A stretch of 5,549 nucleotides of DNA from JBGCDD01 sp045105075 (GCA_045105075.1 JBGCDD010000141.1:1-5549); one strand, 5' to 3'. Counted from the first letter of the stretch, positions 1 to 5,549 are shown. Made by a program: numbers and translations. Notes: generated by a model from the sequence alone, not told the origin.

Positions 1-1
1 G

Positions 2-136
2 CTGGTATTCGCATCTTTTCCCATCGGCGCCGATGTCGGCAAACATTGGGCTACTGAATGGCCCGACCCTGATGTGCGTTGGCTTGATCATCAAGGTGTC
101 TGGAAAACGTCGGGGTCTTATTGGTCAATTCCCTGA
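2..136 (+). CDS. Possible 3' end of an unidentified gene, truncated by the window edge
   Basis: Reading frame 2 of the plus strand is open from the window edge to a TGA at 134-136 and gives 44 residues ending in SGSYWSIP. The peptide is unusually rich in tryptophan (6 of 44) and contains the stretch HWATEWPDPDVRWLDHQG. I do not recognise the family. If real, the gene converges on the crotonase gene, and the two 3' ends overlap by 12 bp inside a palindrome that holds both stop codons. Two other frames are also open here. One is a minus-strand frame that could start at ATG 91 (MIKPTHIRVGPF...) and run off the left edge, which would make it a further gene of the minus-strand cluster. That ATG has no clear ribosome binding site but its third-position GC is somewhat higher. 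The choice between the two is uncertain. Confidence 0.38.
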   Translation: MVFASFPIGADVGKHWATEWPDPDVRWLDHQGVWKTSGSYWSIP

Positions 137-140
137 CCAA
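121..140. repeat. Palindrome containing the crotonase stop and a possible convergent stop
   Basis: TTGGTCA (121-127) and TGACCAA (134-140) form a perfect 7-bp inverted repeat around a 6-nt loop. The crotonase stop (TCA on the plus strand, 125-127) sits in one arm, and the possible plus-strand stop TGA (134-136) sits at the mirror position in the other. No T-run follows in either direction, so a rho-independent terminator is not shown. Confidence 0.7.
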
Positions 141-904
141 ACAGGTTTCTGTTTGGATAGAAAGGCTTCCATCCCGATCTTAAAGTCATCACTCATGTAG
201 CAAGACAAGATCAGATCCGAATCGTCCACTGCGTTGGCCGCGCGCGTGCGCCGCATCGCCTCTTTGGTGGCACGCAAGGTGAGTGGCGCCATCGATCCAA
301 CATGAGAGGCCAGTTCGCCGGCGCGCGCCAGCAAAGTGATCTCGTCTTCCAGCACTTCGCTGATCAGGCCAATGGCCAGCGCTTCCTCGGCTTCGATCAA
401 GCGGGCGGTGAAGATTAGCTGGCGCACGCGCCCTGCCCCGATCAGCTCGGACAAGCGCGCCAGATTGGCCGCCGCCAGACAGTTGCCCAAGGTGCGCGCG
501 ATGGGAAAGCCATACTTCAGCCGGGCCGAGGCGATACGGATGTCACAGGCCGCCGCGATCGACCCGCCGCCGCCGGTACAGGCGCCATGGATCGCCGCGA
601 TGGTGGGCAGCGGGCAGCGTTCAACCGCGTCCAGCACCACGTCGATGTTGCGTTCATACTCCAGCGCGTCGGCCTCGGTATCAAAAGCGCGGAACTGGGT
701 CATATCGGTGCCCGCCGCAAAGGCCTTGCCCCCTGCCCCCGAAATCACCACCGCGCGCACGCTGCCATCGGTGGGCACGGTGCGGCACAGCTCGGCCAGG
801 CGGTTATACATGTCAAAGGTCAGCGCATTGCGCGCGGCGGGCCGGTTGAAGGTGATCCACAGCGTGCCGTCGCGCAACGCGTCGGTGATTTCGGGCTCGC
901 TCAT
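125..904 (-). CDS. Enoyl-CoA hydratase/isomerase (crotonase) family protein, atypical active site
   Basis: A 259-residue protein of normal crotonase length, expected to be cytosolic and to act on an acyl-CoA thioester. The N-terminal strand is followed by FNRPAARNAL (19-28). The first oxyanion-hole segment is GKAFAAGTD (59-67), and the second is HGACTGGGG (106-114) followed by CDIRIAS (120-126). Aligned by eye to rat mitochondrial enoyl-CoA hydratase, the two catalytic glutamates (Glu144 and Glu164) fall on Ser115 and Ile135. The thioester-binding fold therefore seems intact, but classical hydration is doubtful. An isomerase, a lyase or another crotonase activity is possible, and the substrate cannot be read from sequence. 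I chose ATG 904 because it overlaps the dctM stop as ATGA (901-904) and has GTGGAG about 11 nt upstream. An upstream ATG at 955 would add 17 residues lying wholly inside dctM. It is the last gene of the minus-strand cluster. Confidence 0.88.
   Translation of the reverse strand: MSEPEITDALRDGTLWITFNRPAARNALTFDMYNRLAELCRTVPTDGSVRAVVISGAGGKAFAAGTDMTQFRAFDTEADALEYERNIDVVLDAVERCPLPTIAAIHGACTGGGGSIAAACDIRIASARLKYGFPIARTLGNCLAAANLARLSELIGAGRVRQLIFTARLIEAEEALAIGLISEVLEDEITLLARAGELASHVGSMAPLTLRATKEAMRRTRAANAVDDSDLILSCYMSDDFKIGMEAFLSKQKPVWSGN
137..156. repeat. Second hairpin sharing an arm with the palindrome at 121-140
   Basis: CCAAACAG (137-144) and CTGTTTGG (149-156) form a perfect 8-bp stem with a 4-nt loop, inside the last codons of the crotonase gene. 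The bases CCAA at 137-140 belong to both this stem and the one at 121-140, so the two folds are mutually exclusive. It may slow polymerase or protect mRNA 3' ends. No T-tract is present. Confidence 0.65.
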
Positions 905-2181
905 CGGTAAAAATACTCCACCAGGAACATCGGAACGGACGGCACATATGTACACAGCATGAGTACCGCCAGCAACACGGCAACGAACCAGATGTTGACC
1001 TTGGACACCTCCCAGATGTTGGCGCGCGCCACCGAACAGGCGGTGATCAGCACCGAGGCAACTGGCGGTGTTTGTTGTCCGATGGCCAGGTTCAGCGTGA
1101 CCACCAAGCCAAAATGCACCGGGTCAATTCCGGCCGCTGTGATCAGCGGAATGACAATCGGGATCACCAGAATAATCGCAGCTGCGGAATGCAAAAAGAA
1201 CCCGATGACCAGGAAAAAGAAATTCAGGATCAACAGAATGGCCCATTGCTGAGTGGTGATCGACAGAATGCTTTCGGCCAGTTGCTGCGGGATCTGGGCG
1301 CGGGTCAGAAAACCGCCCATCAGCACGGAGGCGGCGACCAGCAACATCACCACGGCTGTTTGAATGCCACCGTCCAGCATCGCGCGGCGCAGATGGCTGA
1401 TGTCGAGGTTTTTGTAAAACGCTGACACGACCAAGGCGGCCAGAACCGCAAGACCCGCCGCTTCGGTGGCGGTGACAAAGCCGCCGAAAATGCCGCCCAG
1501 AATGATCACCGGCAGGGTGAAAGCTGGCAACGCATCGACAAATGTTTCGCGCAGACGGGCCAGATTGAACGCGGCCTCGGTTGGGAAATTATAGCGTTTT
1601 GCAAAGAGATAGGCGACGACCATCAAACCTGTCGCACCAAGCAGCCCAGGCACGATACCGGCGACAAACAACTGTTCGACCGACGTGTTGGCCGAGGCCG
1701 CGTAAAGGATCATCGGGATCGACGGTGGGATAATAATGGCCAGCGACGCAGACGATGATGTGACCGCTGCGGAAAATTCCTTGCTGTAGCCGCGTTTCTT
1801 CATCTGCGGGATCAGGATCGAGCCCATCGCCGCCACATCTGCCACCGCAGAGCCCGAGATTTCGGCGAAGAACAGCGACACGCCGATGTTGACCATGGCC
1901 AGCCCGCCCCGGATGAAACCGATGATCGCGCTGACGAAATTGATCAGACGGTCGGTGATGCCCCCGGCATTCATGATCGCACCGGCCAGCACAAACATCG
2001 GGATCGCGATGAGTGAAAACTTGGTCGATCCGTCATACATATCCAGCGCGATGGTCACCAGGCTGTCGGCGCCTTCGGTGACCAGCAAGCCAATCACACC
2101 GCACATGGCCAAGGCCACAGCGATGGGCACGTTGATGCAAATCATCAACAGCAAAGCGGCGAAAATAGCGGCGATCAGCAT
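901..2181 (-). CDS. dctM: TRAP transporter large permease subunit, DctM family
   Basis: A 426-residue, very hydrophobic inner-membrane protein of the usual length for DctM, the subunit that moves substrate with Na+ or H+. About a dozen membrane segments alternate with short polar loops. Family motifs visible are IPMFVLAGAIM (60-70), FAEISGSAVADVAAMGS (105-121), IIPPSIPMILYA (150-161), GGFVTATEAAG (233-243) and the late GIDPVHFG (351-358) with GQQTPPVAS (368-376). The last carries the conserved TPP turn. ATG 2181 overlaps the dctQ stop by one base (TGATG), and AAGGA (2191-2195) lies 9 nt upstream, so translation is probably coupled to dctQ. Its own stop overlaps the crotonase start by 4 nt. 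The protein is intact. The family assignment is firm, but the substrate cannot be told from this subunit. Confidence 0.96.
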   Translation of the reverse strand: MLIAAIFAALLLMICINVPIAVALAMCGVIGLLVTEGADSLVTIALDMYDGSTKFSLIAIPMFVLAGAIMNAGGITDRLINFVSAIIGFIRGGLAMVNIGVSLFFAEISGSAVADVAAMGSILIPQMKKRGYSKEFSAAVTSSSASLAIIIPPSIPMILYAASANTSVEQLFVAGIVPGLLGATGLMVVAYLFAKRYNFPTEAAFNLARLRETFVDALPAFTLPVIILGGIFGGFVTATEAAGLAVLAALVVSAFYKNLDISHLRRAMLDGGIQTAVVMLLVAASVLMGGFLTRAQIPQQLAESILSITTQQWAILLILNFFFLVIGFFLHSAAAIILVIPIVIPLITAAGIDPVHFGLVVTLNLAIGQQTPPVASVLITACSVARANIWEVSKVNIWFVAVLLAVLMLCTYVPSVPMFLVEYFYR

Positions 2182-2747
2182 CAGACGCGGTCCTTGTTCT
2201 TTTCGAGCTCGCTTTCGACCTCTTCTTCGATCTCGGCGTGTTCAAGCGACACACCTGCAGCGGTGATTTTTAGATAGGCAGGCAGGCTGAGCAATTGGCA
2301 AGCCATAAACAAAATAGCGCCAATTGGGATCACCGATTGGGTCAGTTGCACGGGCACCCAGGTCAGGGAAATCAACGTGTCGCCTTCCAGCACTTCCAGC
2401 ACCTGCAGGCCGGCACGCGCCATCAAAAAGAAGAATGTCAGCACGATAAGTTCGCCAACCACCAAAGCGGCAACCCGGAATTTCTGCGGCATCGTCAGCA
2501 GCACGGTGTCAAAGCCTATATGGCGGCGGTGCAGCGCGGCCAAGGCCGATCCGTAATAGGTGATCCAGGCCAGCATGATGGCCGCCACCTCGTCATACCA
2601 CGAAAAGCTCTGCCCCATCAGGCGGGCAATCACAGCCAATGTGACAATCACGGTCAGCAGCACCATCAGGCTGATCGTGATCCATTCCAGAACCCAGCTG
2701 ATCAGCCGATTGAGCCGCGACAGCGTGGGAAAGGCGTCGTTTTCCAT
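2181..2747 (-). CDS. dctQ: TRAP transporter small permease subunit, DctQ family
   Basis: A 188-residue inner-membrane protein that pairs with DctM. Four hydrophobic segments can be seen at about 22-43, 54-72, 91-111 and 133-155. Family signatures are SWYDEVAAIMLAW (49-61) after the first segment and the ALHRRHIGFD loop (71-80) after the second. The C-terminal tail (about 168-188) is highly charged and glutamate-rich, for example EIEEEVESELEK, and probably forms a cytoplasmic helix. I chose ATG 2747. The frame stays open to an ATG at 2792, which would add 15 residues, but that ATG lies in the loop of a terminator-like hairpin and has no ribosome binding site. ATG 2747 itself has only a weak CAGGT about 10 nt upstream, so initiation may be inefficient. 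The stop overlaps the dctM start by one base. Confidence 0.93.
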   Translation of the reverse strand: MENDAFPTLSRLNRLISWVLEWITISLMVLLTVIVTLAVIARLMGQSFSWYDEVAAIMLAWITYYGSALAALHRRHIGFDTVLLTMPQKFRVAALVVGELIVLTFFFLMARAGLQVLEVLEGDTLISLTWVPVQLTQSVIPIGAILFMACQLLSLPAYLKITAAGVSLEHAEIEEEVESELEKNKDRV

Positions 2748-2775
2748 AGCAGTGATGACCTGTTGCGTGTCGGGC

Positions 2776-2806
2776 AAAAACCCCGCGTCCATTTGGCGGA
2801 CGCGGG
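2776..2806 (-). terminator. Rho-independent terminator or attenuator between dctP and dctQ
   Basis: CCCGCGTCC (2782-2790) and GGACGCGGG (2798-2806) make a perfect 9-bp GC-rich stem with a 7-nt loop. On the minus strand the stem is followed by one G and then five T's (complement of 2776-2780). It stands downstream of dctP and ahead of dctQ in the same transcript direction, so it probably ends part of the transcripts after dctP. This would make more periplasmic binding protein than membrane subunits. No separate promoter for dctQM is evident, which suggests partial read-through. Confidence 0.75.
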
Positions 2807-2837
2807 ATGCTTCAAGGGTGTGTTTTTAAAGGAAGAC

Positions 2838-2864
2838 CCGACGCCAGATTTGGTTTGGCGCCGG
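2838..2864 (-). repeat. Hairpin just downstream of dctP
   Basis: CCGACGCCA (2838-2846) and TGGCGCCGG (2856-2864) pair over 9 bp, one of them a G-U wobble in the minus-strand RNA, around a 9-nt loop. It begins 9 nt after the dctP stop. The following bases (GTCTTCCTTT on the minus strand) are only moderately T-rich, so a role in mRNA 3' end stability seems as likely as termination. Confidence 0.6.
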
Positions 2865-2872
2865 TGCTTGGA

Positions 2873-3853
2873 TCAGCCGGATTTGCCCAGGCCAAGAACC
2901 GTGTCGATCATTTGCTGACCGCCTTCAACCTCGTCGGCGAACTGCTTGTAGATCGGCTTGGAGGCTTCGATGAATGCCGCTTTGTCAGCCGTGTTCACGG
3001 CCACTCCGGCGTCTTCAATGACTTTCAAAAGGCTGGCTTCCAGCTCGGCGGCCTTTTCATAGGTAAAGTCCTGGGTCTGGTTGGCGCAATCGGTCAAACC
3101 GGCCTGCACATCGGCGGGCAACTTGTCGAACTGCTTTTTGGACGCCAGAATATAGGCCGGCGTGTACACATGCCCGGTGATCGAAAGGTACTTCTGCACT
3201 TCCTGAAACTTGGCTGATGCAATCTGCGCGTAGGGGTTTTCCTGTCCGTCCATCACACCGGTTTGCAGCGCAGTGAACACATCGGAAAATGCCATCGGCG
3301 TTGGGTTGGCGCCGTATTCGCGGAACATTTTCAGCCGCCAGACACCGTTGGGCGTGCGCAGCTTGATACCTTTAAGATCGCCGGGCACATTCACCGGGCG
3401 CACATTGTTGGTGATGTTGCGAAAGCCGTTCTCGGCCAATCCGACGATGTGATAGCCGTTGGCATGCGCGGCGGCCTGGAACGTGTCCATCATCTCGCCC
3501 TGAACGCGGCGCATGTGGTCGCGATCTGAAATGATGTAGGGCATCTCAAAGATACCAAATGCGTCATCCACCGAGGACATCACCGAGGATGGCAGCGAGA
3601 ATTGCACCTGGTTCAGCTTCAGCTTTTGCAGCAGTTCCTTGTCTTTGCCCAGCTGGGACGAGCCAAAGGTCTGCACGTCGACCTTGCCCGCCATCCCGGA
3701 ATTCACGCATTCCGCAAAGTTGTTCACCGAGGCTTCAAACAGCGAACCGGGCTTGCCGACGTGGCCAAACTTCATGGTCAAATCTGCAGCTGACGCACCG
3801 GATGCCATGCCAAAAAACGCGGTTGCTGCCAGCAGTTTTGCGACGATCTTCAT
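2873..3853 (-). CDS. dctP: TRAP transporter substrate-binding protein, DctP family
   Basis: A 326-residue periplasmic binding protein that captures the solute and delivers it to DctQM. The N-terminus is a Sec signal peptide: MKIVAK, a hydrophobic core LLAATAFFGMA, then ASGASA with likely cleavage after residue 22 or 23. The mature part opens with LTMKFGH, typical of the family. Arg145 (GFRNIT) and Arg166 (IKLRTP) match the conserved arginines; the second normally clamps the substrate carboxylate. The segment FTALQTGVMDGQENP (193-207) is the family hallmark around the binding site. This points to an organic acid ligand, but not to which one. The mature protein has only two cysteines, Cys49 and Cys256. 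The start is set by the strong GGGAGGAG 6 nt upstream. The gene lies 57 bp after the aminotransferase, and two hairpins separate it from dctQ. Confidence 0.95.
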   Translation of the reverse strand: MKIVAKLLAATAFFGMASGASAADLTMKFGHVGKPGSLFEASVNNFAECVNSGMAGKVDVQTFGSSQLGKDKELLQKLKLNQVQFSLPSSVMSSVDDAFGIFEMPYIISDRDHMRRVQGEMMDTFQAAAHANGYHIVGLAENGFRNITNNVRPVNVPGDLKGIKLRTPNGVWRLKMFREYGANPTPMAFSDVFTALQTGVMDGQENPYAQIASAKFQEVQKYLSITGHVYTPAYILASKKQFDKLPADVQAGLTDCANQTQDFTYEKAAELEASLLKVIEDAGVAVNTADKAAFIEASKPIYKQFADEVEGGQQMIDTVLGLGKSG

Positions 3854-3859
3854 GATTTT

Positions 3860-3867
3860 CTCCTCCC
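3860..3867 (-). promoter_or_regulatory. Strong ribosome binding site of dctP
   Basis: GGGAGGAG on the minus strand, 6 nt before ATG 3853, is close to the ideal Shine-Dalgarno sequence. It is much stronger than the signal before dctQ, in keeping with high synthesis of the binding protein. Confidence 0.85.
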
Positions 3868-3888
3868 AGAGAGTGGTTTTTTGCGTAT

Positions 3889-3904
3889 CGCCCGTTTTGG
3901 GGCG
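3889..3904 (-). repeat. Small hairpin between the aminotransferase gene and dctP
   Basis: CGCCC (3889-3893) and GGGCG (3900-3904) form a 5-bp stem with a 6-nt loop in the 57-bp gap (3854-3910). No T-run follows on the minus strand, so I do not call a terminator. The short gap and absence of a clear promoter suggest that the two genes are co-transcribed. Confidence 0.35.
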
Positions 3905-3910
3905 CTGGTT

Positions 3911-5068
3911 TTAGGCAAGCGCGCTCATTGCCGCCTGCACCCCACCCTCCCGGTGGGGGATATTCGCTTTTTTTAGGCCCATTTCGACACCGGCCAACGT
4001 GCCCACCAACATCAGATCGTTGAAGTCGCCCAGATGGCCAATGCGGAACACCTTGTCGGCCACCTTAGACAATCCGTTGCCCAAAGAAATATCAAAATGT
4101 TCTAACGTGCTGGCGCGAAAGCCATCGGCGCTGTGACCGTCAGGCATTTTCACCGCCGTCAGCACACCACTTTCTTGCCCTTGGCTGGAACACAGCACCT
4201 CAAGCCCCCAAGCCCGCACCGCCGCGCGGGCGGCTTGGCCATGCCGGGCGTGGCGGGCAAAGACCTCGTCCAGGCCCTCTTCGTGCAGCATATCAATGGC
4301 TTCGTTCAGCCCATAAAGCAGATTGGTGCCGGGGGTATAAGGGAAATACCCGGTCTTGTTGGGCCCCACCATGTCCGCCCAATCCCAGTAAGAGCGCTGT
4401 AATTTCGCCGCGCTATTGGCCGCCATTGCCTTGGCGCTGGCCGCATTGAACGACAACCCCGGCGGCAACATCAGCCCCTTTTGCGAACCCGACACCGTGA
4501 CATCTACGCCCCAGGCATCATGTTGATAGTCAATCGAGGCGAGGCCTGAAATCGTATCAACCATGAACAAGGCTGGATGACCCGCCGCATCGATGGCCTT
4601 GCGCACGGCTGCAATCGGCGACATTGACCCGGTCGAGGTTTCGTTGTGCACCACGCAAACCGCTTTGATCTCATGGCCTTTGTCTTCCGCCAGATAGGCC
4701 TCGATCTGGTCAGGGTCGGCCCCGCCGCGCCAATCGCCTTCGATGAATTCTGCGTTCAACCCCAGCTTGTCGGCCAACTTCTTCCACATTGTCGCAAAAT
4801 GGCCGGTCTCAAACATCAAAACACGGTCGCCGGGCGACAGCGTGTTGACCAGCGCGGCCTCCCACGCGCCCGTCCCCGAGGCCGGATAGATGAACACGTG
4901 CTGATCGGTTTTGAAAATCGTTTTCAACCCCTCAAGCGCGCGCAATCCGACCTTGGCGAAATCCGGACCGCGATGGTCGATGGTCTGTTGTGAAATGGCG
5001 CTGAGCACCCGGTCGGGCACTGCACTTGGCCCGGGAATCTGCAAAAAATGACGACCCGCTTTTCTCAT
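3911..5068 (-). CDS. Class V PLP-dependent aminotransferase, serine-glyoxylate type
   Basis: A 385-residue cytosolic PLP enzyme of the usual length for the serine-glyoxylate/alanine-glyoxylate aminotransferase branch. Near the N-terminus is FLQIPGPSAVPDRVL (8-22), then TIDHRGPDF (29-37). PLP contacts are SGTGAWE (64-70), HNETSTG (141-147) and Asp171 in VDTISG, which pairs with the pyridine nitrogen. Lys197 in GSQKGLMLPPG forms the Schiff base. Arg342 in FRIGHLGD should bind the substrate carboxylate. The likely reaction moves an amino group from serine (or another amino acid) to glyoxylate, giving glycine. A BhcA-like aspartate-glyoxylate aminotransferase of the beta-hydroxyaspartate cycle is a close alternative. 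ATG 5068 is chosen because GGAG lies 4 nt upstream and the protein then begins where relatives do. ATG 5110 would add 14 unconserved-looking residues. It is the first gene of the cluster and divergent from the FAD oxidase gene. Confidence 0.88.
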   Translation of the reverse strand: MRKAGRHFLQIPGPSAVPDRVLSAISQQTIDHRGPDFAKVGLRALEGLKTIFKTDQHVFIYPASGTGAWEAALVNTLSPGDRVLMFETGHFATMWKKLADKLGLNAEFIEGDWRGGADPDQIEAYLAEDKGHEIKAVCVVHNETSTGSMSPIAAVRKAIDAAGHPALFMVDTISGLASIDYQHDAWGVDVTVSGSQKGLMLPPGLSFNAASAKAMAANSAAKLQRSYWDWADMVGPNKTGYFPYTPGTNLLYGLNEAIDMLHEEGLDEVFARHARHGQAARAAVRAWGLEVLCSSQGQESGVLTAVKMPDGHSADGFRASTLEHFDISLGNGLSKVADKVFRIGHLGDFNDLMLVGTLAGVEMGLKKANIPHREGGVQAAMSALA

Positions 5069-5072
5069 GACA

Positions 5073-5087
5073 CTCCAGTCCCTCCCC
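5073..5087 (-). promoter_or_regulatory. Ribosome binding site that fixes the aminotransferase start
   Basis: On the minus strand GGAG (5076-5073) stands 4 nt before ATG 5068, with a second purine run GGGGAGGG (5087-5080) 11 nt before it. Both support ATG 5068 over the longer frame from 5110. Confidence 0.7.
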
Positions 5088-5130
5088 AGACCGATGTGGT
5101 GTGCCCGCAACGTGATGGCGGACTTTTTGG

Positions 5131-5159
5131 TTGCCCAAACGTAATTTTGAATTCATAAT
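5131..5159 (+). promoter_or_regulatory. Candidate sigma-70 promoter for the FAD oxidase gene
   Basis: TTGCCC (5131-5136) and CATAAT (5154-5159) are separated by 17 bp, which would start transcription near 5166 and leave a leader of about 45 nt before ATG 5211. The -10 box matches the consensus well, the -35 box partly. It lies inside the inverted-repeat region, so a bound regulator would cover it. Confidence 0.45.
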
Positions 5160-5167
5160 TTAGTCAA
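5138..5167 (-). promoter_or_regulatory. Candidate promoter for the aminotransferase-TRAP operon
   Basis: On the minus strand TTGACT (5167-5162) and TACGTT (5143-5138) are separated by 18 bp. The -35 box is close to consensus and the -10 box is weak. It overlaps the opposite promoter and the inverted repeats, so the two directions are probably regulated together. Confidence 0.4.
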
Positions 5168-5210
5168 CCAAAATAGTTTCACCGCCCTTGCGCACTGCAT
5201 TGGATCAACC

Positions 5211-5549
5211 ATGTCTGAGCTGTCCGAAATCCTTTCTAAACGCGTTCATGGCGACGTGATGTTTGATCGTTTTTCGCGCGGGCGCTATGCCACCGATGCC
5301 TCGCTTTATCAGATGATGCCGTTGGGCGTTTTGGCACCCAAATCCGAAGACGACATCCGCGCGGCGATCGATATCGCAGGCACGCAAAACGTTCCAATCC
5401 TGGCGCGTGGTGGTGGGACGTCACAATGTGGCCAGACCGTCAACGAAGCCTTGGTTCTGGATAACACGCTGTATTTCAACGATATCCTCGAGCTGGACGT
5501 GGAAAATCAACGTTGCGTGGTGCGCCCCGGTATCGTGCTGGACGATCTG
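5211..5549 (+). CDS. FAD-binding oxidase/dehydrogenase, N-terminal part (cut by the window edge)
   Basis: The frame is open from ATG 5211 to the window end, giving 113 residues. RYATDASLYQMMPLGVLAPKS (25-45) and the PP-loop motif ARGGGTSQCGQ (65-75), which holds the FAD pyrophosphate, identify the FAD-linked oxidase (FAD_binding_4, GlcD/D-lactate dehydrogenase-like) superfamily. VVRPGIVLDDL (103-113) fits the strand and helix after the loop. The RYATDASLYQ opening is typical of large proteins that join this flavin domain to an Fe-S domain, but only the rest of the gene can show this. The usual LAG after the TS is replaced by QCG. Substrates of relatives are 2-hydroxy acids such as glycolate, D-lactate or D-2-hydroxyglutarate. 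The ribosome binding site is weak (TTGGATC about 7 nt upstream). It is divergent from the aminotransferase gene, with a 142-bp shared regulatory gap. Confidence 0.88.
   Translation, partial: MSELSEILSKRVHGDVMFDRFSRGRYATDASLYQMMPLGVLAPKSEDDIRAAIDIAGTQNVPILARGGGTSQCGQTVNEALVLDNTLYFNDILELDVENQRCVVRPGIVLDDL

Larger units (their letters stand above)
5125..5173. promoter_or_regulatory. Likely operator region with inverted repeats in the divergent promoter
   Basis: TTTTGGTTG (5125-5133) and CAACCAAAA (5165-5173) are a perfect 9-bp inverted repeat separated by 31 bp. Between them lies an 18-bp near-palindrome (5143-5160) centred on GAATTC, with one mismatched pair. The left arm is itself part of TTTGG-TTGC-CCAAA (5126-5139). 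The right arm TAGTCAACCA (5161-5170) resembles the GT...AC pattern bound by GntR/FadR-type regulators. The region is much more AT-rich than the genes around it. The regulator is not in the window, and its family is a guess. Confidence 0.55.

Noticed and set aside
336..962. Long plus-strand open frame of 208 codons opposite the crotonase gene
   Set aside because: It lies antisense to a clear crotonase gene, has a low-complexity Ser/Ala/Arg-rich translation, and has no family motif or ribosome binding site. It is a product of GC-rich third positions on the other strand.
2295..2918. Plus-strand open frame of 207 codons opposite dctQ and the dctP-dctQ gap
   Set aside because: The translation is rich in His, Gln and Arg with no fold signal, and it runs across both hairpins and a confidently assigned gene.
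2807..3217. Plus-strand frame with a Gly/Leu-rich peptide opposite dctP
   Set aside because: It is the antisense shadow of the conserved C-terminal half of dctP, with no independent support.
5131..5139. Possible riboswitch or attenuator leader for the divergent genes
   Set aside because: Both leaders would be short and no conserved aptamer pattern or leader peptide is visible. The repeats fit DNA operator sites better.
5205..5424. Minus-strand frames of 60 and 62 codons under the oxidase start
   Set aside because: The plus strand here carries the FAD-binding PP-loop motif, while the minus-strand peptides show no motif. They are shadows.

Overview
The window looks like a piece of an alphaproteobacterial chromosome, most likely from the Rhodobacteraceae/Roseobacter group. 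The reasons are moderately high GC, a tripartite (TRAP) transporter, and a serine-glyoxylate-type aminotransferase beside a GlcD-like FAD oxidase. This placement comes from gene content and protein style; no marker gene is present. I see no RNA gene, insertion sequence, CRISPR array or phage gene.

Layout, left to right. Positions 2-136 may hold the 3' end of an unidentified plus-strand gene. From 125 to 5068 there is one minus-strand cluster, read right to left: a class V aminotransferase of the serine-glyoxylate type (5068-3911), the TRAP periplasmic binding protein dctP (3853-2873), the small membrane subunit dctQ (2747-2181), the large membrane subunit dctM (2181-901) and a crotonase-superfamily protein (904-125). 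dctQ/dctM overlap by 1 nt and dctM/crotonase by 4 nt, so these three are probably translationally coupled. A strong hairpin followed by five T's lies between dctP and dctQ and probably lowers expression of the membrane subunits relative to the binding protein. On the right, divergently transcribed, is the start of an FAD-binding oxidase (5211 to the window end).

The 142-bp divergent gap (5069-5210) has an AT-rich core. It carries a perfect 9-bp inverted repeat, an inner near-palindrome, and overlapping candidate promoters in both directions, and so looks like a shared operator.

How the genes may work together (inference): the TRAP system imports a small carboxylate, the divergent flavoprotein oxidises a 2-hydroxy acid to a 2-oxo acid (for example glycolate to glyoxylate), and the aminotransferase aminates it. 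The crotonase homologue lacks both catalytic glutamates of classical enoyl-CoA hydratase, so its reaction is open. Every family here is known. The less ordinary points are the tight coupling of an atypical crotonase to a TRAP permease, the regulatory hairpins, and a palindrome at 121-140 that contains the crotonase stop and the possible convergent stop.
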